Below are positions 57,397-64,000 of a stretch of DNA of 64,000 nucleotides, piece after piece. Position numbers and translations under genes: made by a program. Origin of the DNA: Streptomyces avidinii (GTDB lineage Bacteria; Actinomycetota; Actinomycetes; Streptomycetales; Streptomycetaceae); NCBI RefSeq assembly GCF_014650695.1, contig NZ_BMVL01000012.1, positions 1-64,000 of the forward strand, given 5' to 3'. The notes below the pieces were generated by a model. The model did not search any database. It was not told the DNA's origin and was given only the letters and a program-made list of their open reading frames with translations. Within the stretch, counting starts at the first letter, position 1; every line of letters starts with the position of its first letter.

Positions 57397-58923
57397 TCAG
57401 CTGGGAGAGGTGCCCACGATGGGTGCCGTTTCGGGTGTTGCCGCAGGTGAGACGCAGGACTGGGCGCCGCCCGCGAAGGGCAGGCGGACCACCATCCGGG
57501 TTTCGCCGGGACGCGAACGGGCGGTGATCGACCCGTGGTGGCGCTGGGTCACGATGCGGTAGCTGAGGTGCAGCCCCAGGCCTGTGCCCTTGCCGACGTC
57601 CTTGGTGGTGTAGAAGGGTTCGAAGATCCGCGGCAGCGATGCCGCCGGGATGCCGCGGCCGGTGTCGACGACCTCCACGACCATGCAGACGCCCTCGGCG
57701 CGGGCCCGCAGGGTCAGTACGCCGGCGCCCTCCATGGCCTCGGCCGCGTTGTCGACCAGGTTGGTCCACACCTGATTCAACTCGCTTGGATAGCCCGTCA
57801 GTTCGGGCAGTCCGGGCTCGTACTCACGCACGATGCTGATACCGGCGAGCTTCGCACGCAGGACGACCAGCGTGTTCTCCAGCCCCTCGGTCACCCGGAA
57901 GCTCTGCTCGGGCGCGCGGTCCAGGTTGGCGTAATCCCGGGTGGCGGAGACGAGTTGGGAGATCCGGGGACCCGCGGCCCGGAGCTCCGCGGCGAGCGAG
58001 CGGATCTCCAGCAGCGCCGCCAAGTGGTCCAGGGCGCAGGCGAGGGCCGGCGCTCCCACCCCCTCCAGCCGCTCCAGCAGCCAGCCCAGCTCCAGCCCGA
58101 GGTCGGCGACCCCCGAGCCGAGCAGGCCGGGCCGTTCGGTGCCCGCCTCCTCGGCCCAGTCGGCGATCTCCTCCTCCGCGTCGGCCTGGGCGAACGGGTC
58201 GGTGGTCACCGGCGGCGGCAGCTTGTCCAGCTCCTCCGCGAGCCGGTCGAGGACGGCGCGCTCGGCGCCCGAGGCGGCCGCGCCCCAGGCCTGGGCGGTA
58301 CAGGTGAGCCGCTCCAGGGCGGGGGCCAGTTCCTGCGCGGCCCGGGCCACCGCCGCCGCCGGGTTGTTCAGCTCGTGGGCGAGCCCGGCGGCCAGGGTGC
58401 CGAGCGCCTCCACGGTGGCCCGCTTGCGGGCCTGCACCTCGGAGGACTTGATGCGCCAGGCCAGTACGGGGATCAGGACGGCGGCCACCCCGTGGCAGCG
58501 GGTCAGCATCTCGAAGAAGACCGGCTTCGGGTAGGCCACGACGGTGGTCGACGGGCCGCTGGCGGCCGCGGTGGCCACGTACGAGCCGTCGGTCAGCAGG
58601 GGCAGTTCGCCGGTGAAGCGGTGGGCGGCGGAGGGCTTGCCGTCGTGGTCCTCGGCGGCCGCACTCTCCTCCTCGGTGGAGTGCCGGGTGAGCACCTCCT
58701 CCCGGCCGTCGACGACCTTGGTGACGACCAACCCGCCGGACAGCAGGATGTGGAAGCCGGTCGCCTCCTCGCCGTCCCGGAAGAGGACGTCGCCGTCGGC
58801 GAGGACACGGGGCTGCGACACGGAGACCAGCCAGTCCAGCTGCTCCTCGGTGATCCGGGCGAAGATCTCCAGCCCGCGCAGGGCGGACCTCAGCCCGGGG
58901 TCGTTCGTGTCGGCCGCGTTCAC
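57397..58923 (-). CDS. sensor histidine kinase with cNMP-binding domain
   Basis: The 508-residue soluble protein has an N-terminal cyclic-nucleotide-binding-type domain (about 15-150: ADGDVLFRDGEEATGFHIL), a helical linker, a dimerisation region with His in AAGLAHELNNPAAAVARA, and a HATPase domain (WTNLVDNAAEAMEG, VVDTGRGIP, GKGTGLGLHLS). Cyclic nucleotide or another small ligand may regulate it. No response regulator is adjacent. Its GTG overlaps the stop of the upstream MFS gene (GTGA), which points to a link between sensing and export or uptake. Confidence 0.88.
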   Translation of the reverse strand: MNAADTNDPGLRSALRGLEIFARITEEQLDWLVSVSQPRVLADGDVLFRDGEEATGFHILLSGGLVVTKVVDGREEVLTRHSTEEESAAAEDHDGKPSAAHRFTGELPLLTDGSYVATAAASGPSTTVVAYPKPVFFEMLTRCHGVAAVLIPVLAWRIKSSEVQARKRATVEALGTLAAGLAHELNNPAAAVARAAQELAPALERLTCTAQAWGAAASGAERAVLDRLAEELDKLPPPVTTDPFAQADAEEEIADWAEEAGTERPGLLGSGVADLGLELGWLLERLEGVGAPALACALDHLAALLEIRSLAAELRAAGPRISQLVSATRDYANLDRAPEQSFRVTEGLENTLVVLRAKLAGISIVREYEPGLPELTGYPSELNQVWTNLVDNAAEAMEGAGVLTLRARAEGVCMVVEVVDTGRGIPAASLPRIFEPFYTTKDVGKGTGLGLHLSYRIVTQRHHGSITARSRPGETRMVVRLPFAGGAQSCVSPAATPETAPIVGTSPS

Positions 58924-60176
58924 GCCGTACTCCCCTCGGCCCGGGTACGGGCGGCCAGACGCAGGGTGGCCAGCAGGGCCAGAGCGCACACGCCGGCCAC
59001 CGCGGCCATGAAGCCGACCGAGGTGCGGTGCAGTCCGTGGATGTTGGTGAGCATCCCGGCCAGGACTGCCGGCACGCTCATCGCGAGGTACGCGAAAACG
59101 TATACCGCGGCGGTCAGTTCACCGCGGTGCGCCGGATCCGCCAGCGCGCTCAGCGCGCGGAAGGAACCGAGGAAGGCCGCACCCCAGCCGCCGCCGAGGA
59201 CGGCCGTGGCCACGAGGAACACGGCGGCCGAGCCGATACCCAGGGCGAGGAGCACCAGGCCGAGTCCGGCGAGGAGGCCGGCCAGCCCGAGCACGGCGGT
59301 GCGCAGCGCCTCGGTGCGGCCGAGCATCAGCTGGGCGACGGTGGCGGCGCCCGCGAGCAGGGCGACCGTGGCCCCGCCGACCAGGTAATTGGTGGATTCC
59401 AGCAGGGACAGGGCCAGGTGCGGGCCGAGCGACAGGTAGAAGCCGCCCACCGACCAGACGGCGACGATCGTCAGGACGAGGACGGTGAAGCGGCCCCTGG
59501 CACCGGCCGGTACGTGGATCCGGTGCGGAACCCCCCGGAACCGGCCGCCGGCGCCCGGCGCGCTCTCCCGCATCCGGGCCACCCCCACCAGGGTCACGGC
59601 GAAGGCCCCGACCAGCAGCAGGTAGCTCAGGGCGGTCGGCGCGGGCGCGAACTGGACGAGGAGTCCGGCTCCGATCCCCCCGAGCCCGATGCCCACGGTG
59701 GGGCCGGCGCTGTTGACCTGGGCGCCGAGCGCGGGTCTCGACGCGGGGCTGAGTTCCAGCAGGGCCGCGCCCATCGCCCCGGTGGCGAGGCCCACGGCGA
59801 GTCCCTGGACGGCGCGAGCGGCCAGCAGCAGTCCGAGTCCTCCGGCTCCGGCGAACAGGGCCATCGAGACCATCGCCAGGACCAGTGCGGCGCCGAGGAC
59901 CGGGCGCCGGCCCAGGGTGTCGGAGAGCGACCCGAACAGCAGGAGTCCGGCCAGCACCGTGACGGCGTACAGGGCGAAGACCACCGTGATCGTGCCGGAG
60001 GAGAGCCCCCACTTCTGCTGGTAGAGCACGTAGAGGGCGGAGGGCACGGAAGAGGAGAGCATCAACAGGACGAGGACCGCGCCCACCACCCAGAAGCCGG
60101 AACCTCTGGGCGCACTGGCCGCGCGGGCGGCTCGGTGCACGGTCACCCCCGTGATCGTCTTGGATGTTTCGGCCAC
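58920..60176 (-). CDS. MFS transporter
   Basis: The 418-residue protein has 12 predicted helices and the MFS motif GSLSDTLGRRPVLG. The form LYVLYQQKWGLSSGTITVVF and the length suit drug/H+ antiporter-like or sugar efflux MFS proteins. I preferred GTG at 60176, since GGGGGAG lies 12 bases away; TTG at 60188 would leave no room for it. It starts 72 bases after the XDH medium subunit gene on the same strand and is translationally coupled to the kinase gene. A purine-related substrate is possible from context only. Confidence 0.82.
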   Translation of the reverse strand: MAETSKTITGVTVHRAARAASAPRGSGFWVVGAVLVLLMLSSSVPSALYVLYQQKWGLSSGTITVVFALYAVTVLAGLLLFGSLSDTLGRRPVLGAALVLAMVSMALFAGAGGLGLLLAARAVQGLAVGLATGAMGAALLELSPASRPALGAQVNSAGPTVGIGLGGIGAGLLVQFAPAPTALSYLLLVGAFAVTLVGVARMRESAPGAGGRFRGVPHRIHVPAGARGRFTVLVLTIVAVWSVGGFYLSLGPHLALSLLESTNYLVGGATVALLAGAATVAQLMLGRTEALRTAVLGLAGLLAGLGLVLLALGIGSAAVFLVATAVLGGGWGAAFLGSFRALSALADPAHRGELTAAVYVFAYLAMSVPAVLAGMLTNIHGLHRTSVGFMAAVAGVCALALLATLRLAARTRAEGSTA

Positions 60177-60248
60177 TGCGTCACTCAACTCCCCCGTGAT
60201 GAGCCCGTGGCGGGCCCTGATGGGCCCCGTGAGGGACCCTGTGATGGG

Positions 60249-61082
60249 CTAGCGGGCGAGGGCCTGCTCGGCCCTGTGCAGGGCGCGGGCCGTGAGGACC
60301 CCCACGAGATGGCCGAGGTACTCGGCCGAGGTGCCGCGCCCGGGCACGAAGAGCTCCCGGGGCTCGGCGCGGAAGGCCGCGAGCACGGCGTCCGTGCCGT
60401 ACGGTCCCCCGCGCAGCCGGTCCTCGACCCCGCGCAGCCGCAGCGCGCGGGAGGTGGCTCCGGTGACGGCGATGCGCGGCCCGCCCGGGGTGATCCGTAC
60501 GGCGGTGGCGCACACCGGGTAGCGGGTGGCCCGGTCGGCGGTCTTCTCGAAGGCGGCGGCCGGGCCGGCGGCGGGCACCAGCAGCGCGGTGAGGACCGAA
60601 CCGGCTGGTGCGGGTCCGGCGGCGAGCTCCTCGGCCGGCACGGTGGACCGCCCGTCGGGGCCGGCCAGTTCGGCCACGGCGTCGGCGGCCAGGGCGGCGA
60701 CCGGCAGGTCGGTGGCGCGCCCGGCGGCGAGGAGGTTGCCGCCGATGGTGCCGAGGTTGCGGACCTGGGGATCGCCGTTGGCGCGGGCCGCGGCGGCCAG
60801 TTCCGGGGCCTCGGCGAGCACCAGCGGGTCGGTGGCGAGCTCGGCGAGCGTGGTGAGGGCCCCGATCCGCAGCCGCGTGCCGTCGGTGGTGCGCCCGATG
60901 CCGCGCAGCTCGGCCAGGCGCCTGATGTCGACCAGCAGCCCGGCCCGGTCGGCCCCGGAGCGCAGGTCGGGCAGCAGGCTCTGGCCACCGGCCAGGGCCT
61001 TGGCCCCGCGCGTCCCGGACAGCAGGGCCAGCGCCTCGTCGAGGCCCGCGGGCCGGACGTAGTCGAACTCGGCGAGGATCAC
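60249..61082 (-). CDS. xanthine dehydrogenase-type FAD-binding (medium) subunit
   Basis: The 277-residue subunit carries the FAD-binding signature of the CoxM/XdhB group, AKALAGGQSLLPDL and NLGTIGGNLLAAG, and a CO_deh_flav_C-like C-terminal part. It passes electrons between the [2Fe-2S] centres of the small subunit and NAD+ or another acceptor. Its GTG start overlaps the stop of the large-subunit gene by 4 bases (GTGA), so the subunits are made in a fixed ratio. Gene order small-large-medium is typical of such hydroxylases. Confidence 0.92.
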   Translation of the reverse strand: MILAEFDYVRPAGLDEALALLSGTRGAKALAGGQSLLPDLRSGADRAGLLVDIRRLAELRGIGRTTDGTRLRIGALTTLAELATDPLVLAEAPELAAAARANGDPQVRNLGTIGGNLLAAGRATDLPVAALAADAVAELAGPDGRSTVPAEELAAGPAPAGSVLTALLVPAAGPAAAFEKTADRATRYPVCATAVRITPGGPRIAVTGATSRALRLRGVEDRLRGGPYGTDAVLAAFRAEPRELFVPGRGTSAEYLGHLVGVLTARALHRAEQALAR

Positions 61083-63484
61083 TGGGCTTCCCCTCTCAGG
61101 CGGCGCCAGACCTTCTCGGGGGTGACGGGCATGTCGATGTGCTGGACGCCCAGGTCGGAGAGGGCGTCGACGACGGCGTTGACGACGGCCGCGGCGGGCG
61201 GGACGGTGGCGATCTCGCCGGCGCCCTTGGCGCCCAGCGGGTTGTGCGGGCTGGGCGTGACGGTCTTGTCGAGCGTGAAGAACGGCACGTCGGCGGCGCG
61301 CGGCAGGGCGTAGCGGGTGAGGTCGGAGCTGACCAGCAGGCCCTGTTCGTCGTAGACGGCGGCCTCCATCAGGGCCTGGCCGAGGCCGTGCGTGATGCTG
61401 CCCTCGATCTGGCCGAGGACGATCTTGGGGTTGCCGATGTGGCCGGCGTCGTCGACGGCGGTGTAGGACACCACCTCCGTCTCGCCGGTCAGTTCGTCGA
61501 TCTCGACGACCGCGACGTGCGTCCCGAAGGGGTAGTTGAAGTCCGGCGGGTCGAAGTGGGTGGTCTCGTCGAGGGCGGGCTCGATCTCCGCGGGCAGTCC
61601 CCAGCCGTACCACATGGCCATCGCCAGCTCGGCGAAGGTCTTGCTGTTCTCCTCGTTCCCCTCCTCGTGGACCCGGCCGCCCTCGTAGACGACCTTGTCC
61701 TCGGGGACTCCCAGAAAGACGGCCCCGGCCCGGATCAGCTTGCTCTTGATCTTCCGGGCGGTGAGGGCGACGGCGGGCGCCGCCATGCTGTACGAGCGGG
61801 AACCGTAGGTGCCCTGCCCGTACGGCGCCTTCTGCGTGTCCCCCTCCAGGACCTGGACGGTGTCCGGGTCGATGCCCAGCTCGTCGGCGGCGACCTGCGC
61901 GAAGACCGTGCCGTGGCTCTGGCCGGTGGAGGCGGAGCCCACGATCACGGTGACCTCGCCGGTCGGGTGGACGCGGATGTTCGCGCTCTCCCAGGTGCCG
62001 CCGAGCATGCCCTCCCGGGACATCCGGGTGGAGGGGCCGACCCCGCAGATCGCGACGTAGGTGGCGAGGCCGACGCCGAGCCGCTTGCCGCGGGTGCGGG
62101 CCTCGGCCTTGCGGGCGGGCATGTCCGCGTAGCCCGACAGCTCGATGGCCCGGTCGAAGTTGAGCCGGTAGTTACCGGAGTCGTACGTCCAGCCGAGACC
62201 GTTGTCGTAGGGGAACTTCTCCTTCGGCACCAGGTTCCTGCGGCGGACGGCCGCCGGGTCCATGCCGATCTCGGAGGCGTACCGGTCGACCAGGCGCTCC
62301 ATGAGGAAGGCGGCCTCGGCGCGCCCGCTGCCGCGCTGGGCGCCGAGCGAGACGGTGTTGGTGAAGGCTGCGTAGACCTCGCAGAAGGCGGCGTCGATGT
62401 CGTACATGCCGCTGATGGAGCGGCCCATCAGGGCGGTGGCGACACCGGGGCCGATGGTGGAGGGGTACGCGCCGAGGTTGGCGTAGCTGGTGCAGCGCAC
62501 GGCGGTGATCCGGCCGTCACGGGTGCCCGCGAGCGTGACGTGCTGGCGGTGGTCGCGGCCCTGGACGGTGGAGTTCATCAGTCCGGTGCGGGTGTCCACC
62601 CACTTCACGGGGCGGCCGAGCGCCTTGGAGAGCAGCAGGACGAGGGCCATGTCCGGGTACAGGTAGCCCTTGGTGCCGAAGCTGCCGCCGACGGTCGGGG
62701 CGATCACCCGGAGCTTGTTGAAGGGGATGCCGAGGACCAGCGCCGAGAGCAGGAAGCGGTGGTTGTGCGGGCCCTGGGTGGAGGCATAGAGGGTGTACTC
62801 GCCGGTGGTGGCGTCGTAGTCGCCGACCGCGCCGCGCGGCTCGATCGGGCTGTTGATGGTGCGCTGGTTGACCAGGTCGAGCTCGACGGTGACCTCGGCC
62901 GCGGCGATGGCCGCGTCGGCGCGGTCCTTGTCGCCGCAGGTCCAGTAGGCGTTCAGGTTGCCGGGGACGGCCTCGTGCAGCTGGGGCGCGCCCGCGGCGA
63001 GCGCCTCGTCGGCGCGGGTGACCACGGGCAGCGGCTCGTACTCGACGGCGATGGCGGCCAGCGCGGCCGCGGCCTGGCGCGGGGTCTCGGCGACGACCAC
63101 GGCGATGGGGTCGCCGACGTGCCGGACGGTGTCGCCGGTGAGTACGGGGCGGGCGCCGGGAAGTCCGTAGGGGTGGGGCGGGAAGTGGCTCTCGACGCCG
63201 CCGGGGATCCAGATGCAGGGCAGCGGCATGACGTCGGTGAAGTCGGCGGCGGTGGCCACCTTGAGTACGCCGGGCAGCTGCTCGGCGGCCTTGGTCTCGA
63301 TGGAGAGGATCTTCGCGTGCGCCACCGGGCTGCCCAGGATGGCCATGTGGGCGGTGCCCGGCAGGTCGATGTCCGCCACGTACGTGGCCTCGCCGCGCAG
63401 CAGCTGCGGATCCTCGCGGCTGTCCAGCGGCTGCCCGAGGACACCGTCTCCCACGGCGGGGGCCTCCCCCGTCACTGCGGTCAT
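61079..63484 (-). CDS. molybdopterin-binding (large) subunit, xanthine dehydrogenase family
   Basis: The 801-residue subunit has aldehyde oxidase/xanthine dehydrogenase domains: VLGQPLDSREDPQLLRGEA at the start, the molybdopterin-contact regions SFGTKGYLYPDMA and LGAQRGSGRAEAAFLMERL, GSASTGQSHGTVFAQVAADE, and near the end PLGAKGAGEIATVPP with the catalytic Glu. It lacks the AYxCSFR loop of form I CO dehydrogenase, so CO oxidation is unlikely; a purine, aldehyde or nicotinate-like substrate fits better. The ATG overlaps the small subunit stop (ATGA). Confidence 0.92.
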   Translation of the reverse strand: MTAVTGEAPAVGDGVLGQPLDSREDPQLLRGEATYVADIDLPGTAHMAILGSPVAHAKILSIETKAAEQLPGVLKVATAADFTDVMPLPCIWIPGGVESHFPPHPYGLPGARPVLTGDTVRHVGDPIAVVVAETPRQAAAALAAIAVEYEPLPVVTRADEALAAGAPQLHEAVPGNLNAYWTCGDKDRADAAIAAAEVTVELDLVNQRTINSPIEPRGAVGDYDATTGEYTLYASTQGPHNHRFLLSALVLGIPFNKLRVIAPTVGGSFGTKGYLYPDMALVLLLSKALGRPVKWVDTRTGLMNSTVQGRDHRQHVTLAGTRDGRITAVRCTSYANLGAYPSTIGPGVATALMGRSISGMYDIDAAFCEVYAAFTNTVSLGAQRGSGRAEAAFLMERLVDRYASEIGMDPAAVRRRNLVPKEKFPYDNGLGWTYDSGNYRLNFDRAIELSGYADMPARKAEARTRGKRLGVGLATYVAICGVGPSTRMSREGMLGGTWESANIRVHPTGEVTVIVGSASTGQSHGTVFAQVAADELGIDPDTVQVLEGDTQKAPYGQGTYGSRSYSMAAPAVALTARKIKSKLIRAGAVFLGVPEDKVVYEGGRVHEEGNEENSKTFAELAMAMWYGWGLPAEIEPALDETTHFDPPDFNYPFGTHVAVVEIDELTGETEVVSYTAVDDAGHIGNPKIVLGQIEGSITHGLGQALMEAAVYDEQGLLVSSDLTRYALPRAADVPFFTLDKTVTPSPHNPLGAKGAGEIATVPPAAAVVNAVVDALSDLGVQHIDMPVTPEKVWRRLRGEAQ

Positions 63485-64000
63485 GTCCCTCGCACCTCCT
63501 GTGCGGCAGCGCCGGATGCGGCGACGGCGGCGGACTCGGCGGTGCCGGCGGGCGCCTCGGCGCGGGCGACCGCGCAGGCGCGCTGCACGCCCCGTACGAC
63601 GCTGTGGTAACCGGTGCAGCGGCACAGGTTGCCGGTGAGCCACTCGCGGATCTCGGCTTCGGTGGGGGCCGCGCCGCCGGCGGTGGAGTCGACGAGTTCA
63701 CCGAGGGCCATCACCATGCCCGGGGTGCAGAAGCCGCACTGGGTGCCGTGCTCCTGGCGCAGTGCCTCCTGGAGGCCGGTCAGTTCACCGCCGCGGGTGG
63801 TCTCGCCCTCGATGGTGGCCACCTCGCTGCCGCCGGCGGAGGCCGTGAGGACCAGGCAGCTCTTGACGGACCTGCCGTCGAGGCGGACGACGCAGGTGCC
63901 GCACTGGCCGGTGTCGCAGCCGACCTTGGTGCCGGTCAGCCCGAGGCCGTCGCGGAGCCGTTCCACGAGCAGCTCGTTCGGCTGCGCCGAGAATTGCTCG
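63481..64000 (-). CDS. [2Fe-2S] (small) subunit, xanthine dehydrogenase family, partial
   Basis: The gene runs off the right edge of the window, so the N-terminus is missing. The visible part has both iron-sulfur clusters: GCDTGQCGTC for the plant-type cluster and QCGFCTPGM with NLCRCTGY for the second. An extra Ala-rich tail follows the last cluster. It is the first of the three XDH-like subunits on this strand, and it overlaps the next gene by 4 bases. The frame stays open to base 64000 (EQFSAQPNELLVERL). Confidence 0.93.
   Translation of the reverse strand, partial: EQFSAQPNELLVERLRDGLGLTGTKVGCDTGQCGTCVVRLDGRSVKSCLVLTASAGGSEVATIEGETTRGGELTGLQEALRQEHGTQCGFCTPGMVMALGELVDSTAGGAAPTEAEIREWLTGNLCRCTGYHSVVRGVQRACAVARAEAPAGTAESAAVAASGAAAQEVRGT

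Noticed and set aside
61079..63484. Carbon monoxide dehydrogenase large subunit
   Set aside because: The AYxCSFR active-site loop of form I CO dehydrogenase is absent, so a general xanthine dehydrogenase-family call is safer.

Overview
The window looks like part of a Streptomyces chromosome. Evidence: about 70% or more GC, strong G/C bias at third codon positions, many GTG starts, GTGA/ATGA stop-start overlaps, and lineage-typical families (an SCO1431-like small membrane protein, an SPW-repeat protein, an ECF41 sigma factor, a GH18 chitinase with a DasR-type promoter, a GuaB1-type enzyme). From memory, the order acyl-CoA dehydrogenase ... CbxX-type AAA+ ... hisG-hisE-ribH-ribBA ... chitinase matches the SCO1428-SCO1444 neighbourhood of S. 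coelicolor. No searches were run, so every family call rests on motifs read in the translated sequence.

Layout. 1-1092 holds no convincing gene but contains a mosaic inverted repeat of about 0.8 kb. 1.1-12.1 kb is mostly housekeeping: a small hypothetical protein, acyl-CoA dehydrogenase with a TetR regulator, small membrane proteins, a secreted C39-like peptidase, a uridine-kinase-like protein, a candidate small RNA, an EccA/CbxX-like AAA+ ATPase, two coupled CNNM/CBS membrane proteins and a PH-domain membrane protein. 12.2-18 kb is one leftward unit, ribD-ribE-ribM-ribBA-ribH-hisE-hisG, led by an FMN riboswitch whose expression platform is a clear intrinsic terminator. 18-27 kb holds a secreted chitinase, an ECF41 sigma factor with its typical NAD(P)-dependent partner, a divergent ROK regulator/MFS pair around a palindromic operator, a uracil/xanthine permease and a DUF5995 protein.

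27.2-37.5 kb is the main accessory island. A 975-residue exported protein with a C-terminal propeller-like repeat region is divergent from a 2130-residue exported RHS/YD-repeat protein. The RHS protein ends in an Ala/Lys-rich linker and a YwqJ-type deaminase toxin domain. A SUKH-like immunity gene overlaps its stop codon by 4 bases. 37.5-44 kb looks like an amino-acid uptake and breakdown cluster: a flavin amino-acid monooxygenase and a nitrilase-type amidase (a DavB/DavA- or IaaM/IaaH-like pair), an Lrp/AsnC regulator and an APC permease, plus a frameshifted GNAT gene. 44.2-46.5 kb has a decayed luciferase-like monooxygenase followed by an SDR and an SGNH hydrolase. 46.6-52.1 kb encodes a Lipoprotein_15-type lipoprotein, a LytTR regulator, a sodium:solute symporter and a LytS-like kinase, which together suggest a nutrient-sensing transport circuit.

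52-64 kb is read leftward throughout. It holds GuaB1 and then a long same-strand run: xanthine dehydrogenase-like subunits (small, partial; large; medium), an MFS transporter, a cNMP-domain histidine kinase, a SnoaL-like protein, a TMEM175-like channel, an IS701-like transposase homologue with substituted catalytic positions, and the XdhC maturation factor, whose start codon overlaps the stop of the transposase-like gene.
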